Positions 35,173-43,139 of a stretch of DNA of 64,000 nucleotides are shown here, one piece after another. The position numbers were made by a program, and so were the translations under genes. How positions within the stretch are numbered: position 1 is the first letter of the stretch; every line of letters starts with the position of its first letter. The notes beneath the pieces are model-generated. The model saw nothing but the letters and a program-made list of their open reading frames with translations, ran no database searches and was not told the origin of the DNA. Origin of the DNA: Clostridiales bacterium (GTDB taxonomy: Bacteria; Bacillota; Clostridia; Christensenellales; Aristaeellaceae); NCBI GenBank assembly GCA_015056365.1, contig SVGM01000010.1:52325-116324 (forward strand). Direction: 5' to 3'.

Positions 35173-36192
35173 ATGACGATTCTGGTTACCGGCGGCGCCG
35201 GATTTATTGGCGGCAACTTTATTCATTATCAGCTTCAGAACCATCCCGAGGATCGGGTGGTCTGTCTGGATAAGCTGACCTATGCAGGCAATCTGGAAAC
35301 CCTGAAGGACGCCTTTGAATGCGATAACTTCCGCTTTGTCCGCGGCGACATCGCAGATATGGACTGCGTGGAGCAGCTCTTCAGCGAAGAAAAGCCCGAC
35401 ATCGTGGTGAACTTTGCTGCGGAAAGCCATGTGGACCGCTGCGTGGAGGATCCGGGCATCTTTGTGCGCACCAATGTGCTGGGTACGCAGATTCTGCTGG
35501 ACGCCAGCCGCCGTCACGGTGTAGGTCGCTTCCATCAGGTGGGCACCGACGAGGTCTACGGCGATCTGCCCCTTGACCGCCCGGATCTGTTCTTCACGGA
35601 GAAGACCCCGCTGCACACATCGTCGCCTTACTCCGCCAGCAAGGCGGGCGCGGATCTTCTGGTGCTGTCCTATGCCCGTACGTTCAAGCTGCCGGTGAGC
35701 ATCACCCGCTGCTCCAATAACTATGGTCCGTATCACTTCCCGGAGAAGCTGATTCCCCTGATGATCACCAACGCGCTGAATGATAAGCCCCTGCCCGTGT
35801 ATGGCACCGGCGAAAACATCCGCGACTGGCTGTATGTGGAGGATCACTGCGCTGCCATTGATCTGGTGATGCGCAAGGGCCGCGCCGGAGAGATCTACAA
35901 CGTGGGCGGCCATAACGAGCGCACCAATCTGGACGTGGTCAAGACCATTGTTTGTGAACTGGGCAAGTCTGAGGACCTGATCACCTTCGTGACCGATCGC
36001 CCTGGCCATGACCGCCGCTATGCCATCGACCCCACCAAGATCTCTACCGAGCTGGGCTGGCTGCCCAAGACCCGCTTCGAAGACGGTATCCGCCGCACCA
36101 TTCAGTGGTATCTGGACAATCGCGGCTGGTGGGAGCGCATTCTGGCAGGAGAGTTTCAGGATTACTATGAGAGAATGTATGGAAACCGTTAA
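35173..36192 (+). CDS. rmlB: dTDP-glucose 4,6-dehydratase
   Basis: A 339-residue short-chain dehydrogenase-type dehydratase using NAD, giving dTDP-4-keto-6-deoxyglucose. TGGAGFIGGNF is the dinucleotide loop. The catalytic triad is recognisable in GTDEVYGDLP and the SPYSASKAG tyrosine-lysine motif. AAGGAGG precedes the start. The product can lead to dTDP-L-rhamnose or other deoxysugars. Confidence 0.96.
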   Translation: MTILVTGGAGFIGGNFIHYQLQNHPEDRVVCLDKLTYAGNLETLKDAFECDNFRFVRGDIADMDCVEQLFSEEKPDIVVNFAAESHVDRCVEDPGIFVRTNVLGTQILLDASRRHGVGRFHQVGTDEVYGDLPLDRPDLFFTEKTPLHTSSPYSASKAGADLLVLSYARTFKLPVSITRCSNNYGPYHFPEKLIPLMITNALNDKPLPVYGTGENIRDWLYVEDHCAAIDLVMRKGRAGEIYNVGGHNERTNLDVVKTIVCELGKSEDLITFVTDRPGHDRRYAIDPTKISTELGWLPKTRFEDGIRRTIQWYLDNRGWWERILAGEFQDYYERMYGNR

Positions 36193-36649
36193 CAATACGC
36201 TGATCCTCCGTCCCGTTGGGCCGGAGGATCGCCGGCTTTATCTGGAAATGGCACAGGCGTTTTATCGCTCGCCGGCGGTGCTGCATCCGATTCCCCTGAG
36301 CTATATGGAGAGCACCTATGAGGAAATGATCCGCTCAGACGTATACGCCGCCGGGTATTTCATGATGAATCAGCATCAGGAATGTATGGGGTATGTGCTG
36401 CTCAGCAAAACCTTCTCCCAGGAACCGGGCGGGCAGTCCATCTGGGTGGAGGAGCTCTATGTACTGCCCCGGTATCAGGGGCAGGGGGTGGGTACGCAGG
36501 TGTTGAAGAAACTGCAAGAGCTTTATCCCCACTGCCGCCGTTTTCGTCTGGAAGTGGAGCCGGACAATACCCGCGCCATCGCGCTGTATCAGCGGCTGGG
36601 CTTTGAGGAACTGCCGTATTACCAGATGATTCTGGATGCGAAGGAGTAA
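36179..36649 (+). CDS. GNAT family N-acetyltransferase
   Basis: About 156 residues of GNAT fold with acetyl-CoA loop YQGQGVGTQVLKKL and C-terminal NTRAIALYQRLGF. The start is uncertain (ATG 36167 or 36179); either overlaps the end of rmlB by 14-26 bases, and no strong ribosome binding site is present, so translation may be coupled. Its substrate is unknown; rmlB linkage could mean an amino-sugar target but does not show it. Confidence 0.85.
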   Translation: METVNNTLILRPVGPEDRRLYLEMAQAFYRSPAVLHPIPLSYMESTYEEMIRSDVYAAGYFMMNQHQECMGYVLLSKTFSQEPGGQSIWVEELYVLPRYQGQGVGTQVLKKLQELYPHCRRFRLEVEPDNTRAIALYQRLGFEELPYYQMILDAKE

Positions 36650-36652
36650 CGT

Positions 36653-37141
36653 ATGGAATATTGGGACGCCTATGACGCGCAGGGAAATCCCACCGGAGGC
36701 ATATTGGTAAGAGGGGAGGAGATCCCGGAAGGGGTCTATCATCTGGTGGCTTCCGTGTTGGTTCAGCATACGGACGGCACCTATCTGCTCATGAAGCGTC
36801 ACCCCGACAAGCCCAACCATCCCGGAGTCTATGAAGCCAGCGCAGGCGGCAGCGTTCTCAGCGGCGAGACCGCCATGGAAGCGGCGCGGCGGGAACTGCA
36901 GGAGGAAACCGGGATCCGGGCAGGCGAGTTGAAACCGCTGTATGAAGAGTCTGCGCCGGGGAGAATATATCATTGCTTTCTGTGCCTCACCGACTGCTCA
37001 AAGGACAGCGTGACCCTGCAGGAGGGAGAAACGGTGGGGTATCGCTGGGTCGATCTGGAGACACTGAAGCAAATGCGGAAAGAGACTCCTTCGTCGGTGA
37101 TCCTTCATCAGGGCTTGCTAAGCTATCTCAAAATCGATTGA
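36653..37141 (+). CDS. Nudix hydrolase
   Basis: A 162-residue NUDIX protein. The Nudix box spans residues 66-88 (G66, E72, R80-E81, E84-E85, G87), preceded by EASAGG. The N-terminal YWDAYDAQGNPTG and later HLVASVLVQ resemble isopentenyl-diphosphate isomerase-like Nudix proteins of Firmicutes. The substrate (a nucleoside diphosphate derivative) is not identifiable. It starts 3 bases after the acetyltransferase stop and ends the rml run. Confidence 0.9.
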   Translation: MEYWDAYDAQGNPTGGILVRGEEIPEGVYHLVASVLVQHTDGTYLLMKRHPDKPNHPGVYEASAGGSVLSGETAMEAARRELQEETGIRAGELKPLYEESAPGRIYHCFLCLTDCSKDSVTLQEGETVGYRWVDLETLKQMRKETPSSVILHQGLLSYLKID

Positions 37142-37183
37142 CAGCTTCGCTGCTGGGCTTATCGAAAAAGTGCGGATGAACCA

Positions 37184-37212
37184 TTGTAAATGGGAACGAT
37201 CTGCGCTACAAT
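37184..37212 (+). promoter_or_regulatory. Sigma-A-type promoter of the GH130 gene
   Basis: TTGTAA and TACAAT are separated by 17 bases. The leader to the start codon at 37403 is about 185 bases, with GC-rich self-complementary stretches (GGGC/GCCC near 37355-37373) but no riboswitch I recognise. Confidence 0.65.
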
Positions 37213-37402
37213 GAAAGTACGAAAAGGCAGACAACAAGAGAATTAAGTGCTGGATACGGAAAAAAGGACCGCTTTTGCCATTGCGAAGCATCTGCTGGTG
37301 CTGCAATCCGATTCCTGCGCGAAACTTGGCTGCCATTGATTGATTCAACCGCCGGGCGCGAACCTGCTGCCCGCAAAAAACCACGAAAGAGGTATGATCG
37401 TA

Positions 37403-38428
37403 ATGACCAAGTATCAGATCAAGGCCCCCGCAGTTCCTAATGTGCCGTGGCAGGACAAGCCCGAAGGAAAAATTCTGGGCGGCCCCCTCTGGCGTTACAC
37501 CGAAAATCCCATCATTGACCGCAATCCCATCCCCGGCGTGGCCCGCATCTTTAACAGCGCTGTCATGCCCTACGAGGACGGCTTTATCGGCGTATTCCGC
37601 GGTGAGCAGACCAACGGCATTCCGCATATCTATCTTGGCCGCAGCAAGGATGCCATCCATTGGGAATTCGATCAACAGAAGATCCCCTTTGTGGATGAGA
37701 ACGGCGAACCTTTCATGCCCATTTACGCCTACGACCCCCGCCTGGTAAAGGTGGAGGATACCTATTACATCATCTGGTGCCAGGATTTCTATGGCGCTGC
37801 CATAGGTATGGCCAAGACCCAGGACTTCCAGTCCTTTGTCCGCGTGGAAAATCCCTTCCTGCCCTTCAACCGTAACGCCGTGCTCTTCCCCCGTAAAATC
37901 AACGGCAACTTTGTGATGATGTCCCGACCCTCCGACAGCGGTCATACGCCTTTTGGCGATATCTTCCTCAGCGAGAGCCCGGATCTGGTCTACTGGGGCA
38001 AGCACCGTCACGTGATGAGCCGCGGCAGCGAGTGGTGGGAGAGCCTCAAGATTGGCGGCGGTTCAGCCCCCATTGAGACCAGCGAAGGCTGGCTGCTGCT
38101 GTACCACGGCGTTAGCGGCACCTGCAACGGCTATGTGTACTCCATCGGCGGAGCGATCCTGGATATCGACGAGCCCTCCAAGGTCAAGTACCGCTGCGAA
38201 AATTTCCTTCTTACCCCCGAAGAGTGGTACGAGGAGCGCGGCTTTGTGCCCAATGTGACCTTCCCCTGCGCCACCATCCACGACTCCGAGACCGGTCGTA
38301 TCGCCGTTTACTACGGCGCTGCGGACAGCTACGTGGGTCTGGCCTTCGGCCATGTGGACGAGATCATCGACTACATCAAAGAGCACAGCCGGATCACCGA
38401 AACGGATACCGAGATCGGCAGAAGATAA
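37403..38428 (+). CDS. Glycoside hydrolase family 130 phosphorylase
   Basis: A 341-residue GH130 enzyme, which phosphorolyses beta-mannosides such as mannosyl-glucose or beta-1,4-mannobiose to mannose-1-phosphate. The five-bladed propeller fold is suggested by repeated strands. The catalytic aspartate lies in YDPRLVKVEDTYYIIW, and SLKIGGGSAPIETSEGWLLL is a substrate-phosphate segment. ATG 37403 is chosen because GAAAGAGG is about 10 bases upstream; ATG 37394 is too near. There is no signal peptide, so it acts on imported sugars. It stands alone between promoter and terminator. Confidence 0.9.
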   Translation: MTKYQIKAPAVPNVPWQDKPEGKILGGPLWRYTENPIIDRNPIPGVARIFNSAVMPYEDGFIGVFRGEQTNGIPHIYLGRSKDAIHWEFDQQKIPFVDENGEPFMPIYAYDPRLVKVEDTYYIIWCQDFYGAAIGMAKTQDFQSFVRVENPFLPFNRNAVLFPRKINGNFVMMSRPSDSGHTPFGDIFLSESPDLVYWGKHRHVMSRGSEWWESLKIGGGSAPIETSEGWLLLYHGVSGTCNGYVYSIGGAILDIDEPSKVKYRCENFLLTPEEWYEERGFVPNVTFPCATIHDSETGRIAVYYGAADSYVGLAFGHVDEIIDYIKEHSRITETDTEIGRR

Positions 38429-38493
38429 ATCCGATTGCCCTTTGAAGGGCTTGTTCCAAAGCTTTTGCGAATGGCTCACATTTTCTCAATGAA

Positions 38494-38543
38494 AAAACAG
38501 ACACGCCTCTGCGAGCGATAATCGCGGAGTCCGTGTCTGTTTT
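38494..38543. terminator. Bidirectional terminator between GH130 and chromate transporter genes
   Basis: Twelve-base perfect arms AAAACAGACACG and CGTGTCTGTTTT enclose a second stem (CTCTGCGA/TCGCGGAG). The A/T ends suit termination from both sides. Confidence 0.9.
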
Positions 38544-38556
38544 GCATAGTAAGTGG

Positions 38557-39117
38557 TCATAGACCGATGACGATCCCAAGGAGTAAATAGGCAACGCCGC
38601 ATAGCAGCATGGTGAGGATGGGGTTCCACTTCAGCAGCCGCAGCGCAAGGAACGCGGCGGTCATCAGCACCAGCGCCAGCCAGTCAAGTTCAGACAAAAG
38701 CAGTTTTGCGCTGCCAAACACCGCCTGCATGGCGATGCCAAGCGCTGCCGAGGCAATTAGCGCTACCACCGCTGGGCGCAAACCGCCCAGGATGCTCTGC
38801 ATCATCTGCACCTTCTGGTAACGGTAATACAGCCAGCCCAGCAAAGACACGATGAGCAGCGACGGCAGGATGAACCCCAGGGAGGCGACAATGGCTCCCG
38901 GTAGTCCGGCAACCCGAACGCCCACAAAGGTTGCGGCATTGATGCCGATGGGGCCGGGGGTCATTTCAGCGATGGTCACCAGGTCATTAAAGATAGCCAT
39001 AGGAATCCATCCGTGCAGGGCGACCACCTGCTGCTGGATCAGCGGAATGGCAACATAGCCGCCGCCTACGCTGAACAGACCTACCTGCAAAAAACTCAGA
39101 AACAGATCAAGCAGCAT
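38557..39117 (-). CDS. Chromate transporter family protein, second half-unit
   Basis: A 186-residue CHR domain protein. FSVGGGYVAIPLIQQQVV and TPGPIGINAATFVG match the conserved CHR segments, and five to six hydrophobic helices follow. It is the shorter partner of a split pair, overlapping the upstream half by 11 bases. AAGGAGGG precedes the ATG. The pair is annotated as chromate (or sulfate-like anion) transporters, but its substrate in Clostridia is unproven. Confidence 0.88.
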   Translation of the reverse strand: MLLDLFLSFLQVGLFSVGGGYVAIPLIQQQVVALHGWIPMAIFNDLVTIAEMTPGPIGINAATFVGVRVAGLPGAIVASLGFILPSLLIVSLLGWLYYRYQKVQMMQSILGGLRPAVVALIASAALGIAMQAVFGSAKLLLSELDWLALVLMTAAFLALRLLKWNPILTMLLCGVAYLLLGIVIGL

Positions 39118-39739
39118 GCTTCTCCCTCCTTTGCTGGATAAGCGAAGCCACCAGACTGAGCAGAACGGCTGCCAGAATGATCAGAATCACGTTCACCTTG
39201 AAGAAATATGCAGCCACAAAGGCCGCGACCATCAGCCCGATGCGGAGGGCGGAACGGCTGCCCACGACTTTTCCAGCCAGCCCCCAGACTACATCCAGGA
39301 TCACCGCTGCAACGCCGGCCTGCATACCCTTGAGCATCAGCGCTACATAGCGATTCTCTGCAAACCGCTCGTAGCAGGCGCTCAGCGCCAGCAATACGGC
39401 CATGGGCGGCAGAATGGTGCCCAGCACCGCTGCCAACATGCCAAGAAAACCGCCCATTCGCCAACCCACCAGCACAGCAGCGTTCACCGCAATGGGGCCG
39501 GGAGCTGTCTGGGCAATGGCGGTCAGGTCCAGCATCTCGCCTTCGTCCAGCCAGCCCAGCTGCCCCACGAATTTCTTTTTCATCAGGGAAACGATCACAA
39601 AGCCTCCGCCAAAGGTAAAGGCACTGATAGATAGCATGCTGGTGAACAATGTCAGGATCACCTTGCCACGGCTTTGCACAGGATGCTTGGGTTGCAAGCG
39701 CTCATCTTCTTTCATACGAAAAGTAAAGCGTCCGACCAT
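39107..39739 (-). CDS. Chromate transporter family protein, first half-unit
   Basis: A 210-residue CHR domain protein. FTFGGGFVIVSLMKKKFV and TAPGPIAVNAAVLVG are the CHR signatures, with about six hydrophobic segments. The start is uncertain: ATG 39739 lies only about 8 bases from the predicted transcription start, while an in-frame ATG at 39715 gives a more usual leader; neither has a clear Shine-Dalgarno. It forms a heteromeric pair with the overlapping 38557-39117 gene. Confidence 0.85.
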   Translation of the reverse strand: MVGRFTFRMKEDERLQPKHPVQSRGKVILTLFTSMLSISAFTFGGGFVIVSLMKKKFVGQLGWLDEGEMLDLTAIAQTAPGPIAVNAAVLVGWRMGGFLGMLAAVLGTILPPMAVLLALSACYERFAENRYVALMLKGMQAGVAAVILDVVWGLAGKVVGSRSALRIGLMVAAFVAAYFFKVNVILIILAAVLLSLVASLIQQRREKHAA

Positions 39740-39753
39740 GCGAAGACGCTCTC

Positions 39754-39782
39754 AGTATAGCACAGCCAACTCCTGCTGCCAA
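39754..39782 (-). promoter_or_regulatory. Promoter of the split chromate transporter
   Basis: On the minus strand, TTGGCA and TATACT are separated by 17 bases. Its -35 box is one base from that of the divergent M32 promoter, so the two polymerase sites are back to back and probably interfere. Confidence 0.65.
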
Positions 39783-39783
39783 C

Positions 39784-39812
39784 TTGACAATCTGCATCCC
39801 TTGGCCTATATT
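39784..39812 (+). promoter_or_regulatory. Sigma-A promoter of the M32 carboxypeptidase gene
   Basis: TTGACA and TATATT are separated by 17 bases, 39 bases before the start codon. It is back to back with the promoter of the chromate transporter pair. Confidence 0.8.
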
Positions 39813-39851
39813 GAAAGAACAGGAAAAAACATAAACAAAGGGGATTTTCAT

Positions 39852-41354
39852 ATGACAAACCGGGAAAAGCTGGAGAAGCTCTTCGATATTCTGGCAGAGG
39901 TGGAAGCCTACGGACGCAGCGTGGGAAAGCTGAACTTTGACATGGAATGCTGTGCGCCCGAAGAAGGCCTGGAGCAGGCCGGTGAGGATATGGCCATTCT
40001 GGGCAAGCACATCCATGAACTCACCCATTCCGAAACCTATCAGACGCTGGTTTGCGAACTGCATGAGGACAGTGAGGGTCTGTCCCACCTGGAAAAGAAG
40101 CTGGTGGAGCGCCTGTATGAAAGCTACGAGAAAAGCAAGAACCTGTCTGCGGAGTTCTCCTACGAAATGGATATGGCATTCAACAAGGCCTACGGCGCAT
40201 GGCTCAAGGCTAAGAAAAGCAATGCGTTTTCCGCTTTTGCGGACAGCCTGAGTGACGTGATCAGCTATACCCGCAAGGCTATCGATCTGCGGGACCGCAA
40301 ATACGACAGCTATTATCTGGCTTGCCTGGACGATAACGAGAAGGGCGCAAGCATCGAAGAGATGGACGCCTTTTTTGCCGCATTGAAGGAACGCATCGTA
40401 CCCCTGCTCAAGCGCATCCAGGAGAGCGGCAAGGCCCTGCGGGAGGATTTTCTCACTCGTCCCTGTCCCATCCCGCAGCAGGAGGCCTTCTCCCGTTATC
40501 TGCTGGAAATGCAGGGGCTGCGTAAGAGCGCGCTGGTGCTGATGACTACCGAGCATCCCTTTACCACCAACTTTGGTCCCAAGGATGTGCGAGTCACCAC
40601 TCATTATTTCGAAGAAAACTTTATCTCGAATATTTTCTCCACCTTGCACGAGGGTGGCCATGCCCTGTTCATGCAGTACGAGCCTGAGGAGTTCCACAAG
40701 AATCATGTGGATAACGGCATGTCCAACGCCATGCATGAGACCATCTCCCGCTTCTACGAGAACATCATTGGCCGCAGCGAGGCTTTCATCCATGCGGTGT
40801 ATCCCAAGCTACAGGAGCTTAGCGGCGATACCTTTGCCGACGTGAGCGAGCGCGAACTGTATGAAGCGGTCAACATCGCCCGCCCCAGCCTGATCCGCAT
40901 TGAATCCGACGAGCTTTCCTATTGCCTGCATATCATGGTGCGCTACGAACTGGAAAAGGCCATGATGAACGGCGACATCACCGTGGAACAGGTGCCGGAG
41001 ATGTGGAACGCCAAGTACAAGGAGTACCTTGGCGTGGATGTTCCCAGCGACAGCGAGGGCTGTCTGCAGGATGTGCACTGGACCATGAGCATGGGCTATT
41101 TCCCCTCCTATGCTCTGGGCAATGCCTACGGCGCGCAGATCCTGCGCTGCATGGAAAAGGATATCGACGTGTTTGGCGCAGTGCGCAGCGGCGATCTCAG
41201 CGGCATTCTTACCTGGCTCAGGGAGCATGTGTTCAACTGCGCCTCCATCATGACCCCCGACGAGTGGATCCGCCACATTACCGGCGAGGGCCTGAATGTG
41301 AAGTATTATCTGGACTATCTGGAGGAGAAATTCTCCGCGATCTACGGCCTGTAA
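39852..41354 (+). CDS. Metallocarboxypeptidase (peptidase M32)
   Basis: A 500-residue zinc carboxypeptidase of the Taq carboxypeptidase family (M32), releasing C-terminal amino acids with broad specificity. The metal site HEGGH is at residues 266-270, in the TLHEGGHALF context, and the third ligand is expected in MHETISRFYENI further on. Full length and without signal peptide, so it works on cytosolic peptides. AAAGGGG precedes ATG 39852. The aldolase gene follows after 27 bases. Confidence 0.93.
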   Translation: MTNREKLEKLFDILAEVEAYGRSVGKLNFDMECCAPEEGLEQAGEDMAILGKHIHELTHSETYQTLVCELHEDSEGLSHLEKKLVERLYESYEKSKNLSAEFSYEMDMAFNKAYGAWLKAKKSNAFSAFADSLSDVISYTRKAIDLRDRKYDSYYLACLDDNEKGASIEEMDAFFAALKERIVPLLKRIQESGKALREDFLTRPCPIPQQEAFSRYLLEMQGLRKSALVLMTTEHPFTTNFGPKDVRVTTHYFEENFISNIFSTLHEGGHALFMQYEPEEFHKNHVDNGMSNAMHETISRFYENIIGRSEAFIHAVYPKLQELSGDTFADVSERELYEAVNIARPSLIRIESDELSYCLHIMVRYELEKAMMNGDITVEQVPEMWNAKYKEYLGVDVPSDSEGCLQDVHWTMSMGYFPSYALGNAYGAQILRCMEKDIDVFGAVRSGDLSGILTWLREHVFNCASIMTPDEWIRHITGEGLNVKYYLDYLEEKFSAIYGL

Positions 41355-41381
41355 ATCCACGGGCTGAAGGAGGAATGCTTC

Positions 41382-42203
41382 ATGATGATGACCGAACTGC
41401 CTGCGGTTCAGGGAATGGTGCGCCTGTGCGAAGATGGCTGGCTGCAGGGCTGGCATGAGCGCAACGGCGGCAACGTGACCTACCGGCTCACCCGGGAGGA
41501 GCAGGAAGCGGCCATCTCCTGCCTGGCACAGCCCTCCGGCCCCTGGACGCCTCTGGGCATCTCTGCGCCCAATCTGGGTGGCGAATGGTTTCTGGCCACA
41601 GGCAGCGGGAAGTATTTCCGCAATGTGCCCCTGGATCCGGTGGATGCGCTCTGCCTGGTGGAGCTGAACGATGCAGGGGATTGCTGGCGTCTGCGTTGGG
41701 GTCTTAGCGGCGGCGGCAAACCCACCAGCGAGCTGGCTGCCCATCTGATCAATCACAGCGTACGCAAAGAAGCCACTGGCGGCGCGTGCCGGGTGATGTA
41801 TCATGCGCATCCGGCGCATATTGTGGCCATGTCCTTCCTCTTGCCTCTGACCGACAGGGAGATTTCCCGTGCACTGTGGCAGAGCGAAACCGAAGCGCCA
41901 ATGGTTTTTCCTGGCGGCGTGGGCGTGGTGGGCTGCATGGTGCCGGGCAGCATCGAGCTGGCGTGGGCCAGTAGCGAAAAGATGAAGGAATACGACGCGG
42001 TGGTCTGGGCGCATCACGGACTGTTCTGCTCCGGTCCGGATCTGGATACTGCCTTTGGCCTGATGCATACCGTGGAGAAGGCAGCGCAGGTCTGGACGCT
42101 GGTCAGAAGCTGCGGCGGAGCCCGGCAGTTGATTACGGACGATGAGATCCGCGCCATTGCTGAAGGCTGCGGCGTGCAGATTCGGGAAGAATTCTTACAG
42201 TAA
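41382..42203 (+). CDS. rhaD: Rhamnulose-1-phosphate aldolase
   Basis: A 273-residue class II aldolase that splits L-rhamnulose-1-phosphate into dihydroxyacetone phosphate and lactaldehyde. GWHERNGGNVTYRL, ATGSGKYFRNV and PTSELAAHLINHS align well with E. coli RhaD. The zinc ligands are in YHAHPAHIVA and WAHHGLFCSG. AAGGAGGAATG lies upstream of ATG 41382. There are no rhaA, rhaB or rha regulator genes here, so it is an isolated copy. Related fuculose or ribulose phosphate activity cannot be fully excluded. Confidence 0.9.
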   Translation: MMMTELPAVQGMVRLCEDGWLQGWHERNGGNVTYRLTREEQEAAISCLAQPSGPWTPLGISAPNLGGEWFLATGSGKYFRNVPLDPVDALCLVELNDAGDCWRLRWGLSGGGKPTSELAAHLINHSVRKEATGGACRVMYHAHPAHIVAMSFLLPLTDREISRALWQSETEAPMVFPGGVGVVGCMVPGSIELAWASSEKMKEYDAVVWAHHGLFCSGPDLDTAFGLMHTVEKAAQVWTLVRSCGGARQLITDDEIRAIAEGCGVQIREEFLQ

Positions 42204-42227
42204 TATGCACAGAAAGCAGGGAGAGGA

Positions 42228-43040
42228 ATGATCCGCAGACTTCCAAGGGCGGAGGAGGCCATGCCGTTTGTTAGGCAGCTGCTGGAGAGCGGCTTCCGCG
42301 CTCCCATGCTGGAAACCCAGGAGCAGTTGACCCTGAACTTTCTGAACGGTTTTGATCATCCACGGAATTTTGTGCTGGGCTGCGAAGAGGACGGCGTATT
42401 GACAGGCGTGTTTTCTCTGGCGGCAGCGCCGGAGGATAAATATCTGGAAATCATGTTGGCGCTGTCTGAGAACGAGAGCGCGTGCACAAAGGTACTGGCT
42501 TTTCTGAGACGGCATGCACCCGGTTATGTGCTGGATTGTGTGATCCACCCATCCTGTATGGCGATGAGAAAAGCCTTCACGGAAGCGGCCGGCTTGTGGT
42601 ATCCGGCACAGCGAAAACTGCGCCTTGGGCAGCACCGCCTGTATCCCCATGCTCACCGGATCGTTCCCTGCGATGAAGCACATCGGCAGGCTTATGTCGC
42701 CATGCATGAAACGGACTGTTACTGGACGGCGGAGCGGGTGCTGGCTGCGCCCGAACGCTTCCATGCGCTGGTCGCATTGTCCGAGGAACGAGTGATTGGC
42801 TATCTGGACGTGACCAAGGGCTTTGCAGAGAATGAGGTGTATGACTGGCGGGTCCAGGAAGAGTACCGCAATCGCGGGATCGGAACGGCGCTGCTGGACG
42901 CTGCGGTCTGTCTGAACGGTCAAAGCGGTCTGATGCTGCTGTGCGGCGAAGAGGAACTCCCTGCACAGAAAGCAGCGCATAAACTCGGCTTCGCCGAGGT
43001 GGAAGGTGCAGAAAGCATAACAGGAACGATGACGCTGTAG
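42228..43040 (+). CDS. GNAT family N-acetyltransferase (long form)
   Basis: A 270-residue protein whose C-terminal third has the acetyl-CoA loop of GNAT enzymes (VQEEYRNRGIGTALLDAAV). The N-terminal 140 residues look like a degenerate second GNAT fold, without a visible loop. The ATG follows GGGAGAGG. It starts 24 bases after rhaD. The substrate is unknown. Confidence 0.8.
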   Translation: MIRRLPRAEEAMPFVRQLLESGFRAPMLETQEQLTLNFLNGFDHPRNFVLGCEEDGVLTGVFSLAAAPEDKYLEIMLALSENESACTKVLAFLRRHAPGYVLDCVIHPSCMAMRKAFTEAAGLWYPAQRKLRLGQHRLYPHAHRIVPCDEAHRQAYVAMHETDCYWTAERVLAAPERFHALVALSEERVIGYLDVTKGFAENEVYDWRVQEEYRNRGIGTALLDAAVCLNGQSGLMLLCGEEELPAQKAAHKLGFAEVEGAESITGTMTL

Positions 43041-43074
43041 GAATCCTGCACGGCAACAAAACTGAAATCAAACA

Positions 43075-43114
43075 GCAACCGCCCGCAGGATGAGATGATC
43101 CTGCGGGCGGTTGC
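43075..43114. terminator. Strong hairpin between convergent acetyltransferase and GH5 genes
   Basis: Seventeen-base perfect arms enclose the six-base loop GAGATG. The minus-strand side is followed by TGTTTGATTTC, so it most likely ends the GH5 transcript. The plus strand has no clear T-tract. Confidence 0.7.
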
Positions 43115-43139
43115 GTCATCTATCGATTGGCAATAGCGA

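Noticed and set aside
32989..36195. A 1068-codon open frame antisense to acyltransferase, rmlA and rmlB
   Set aside because: Crosses three recognised genes; no own start site or family similarity.
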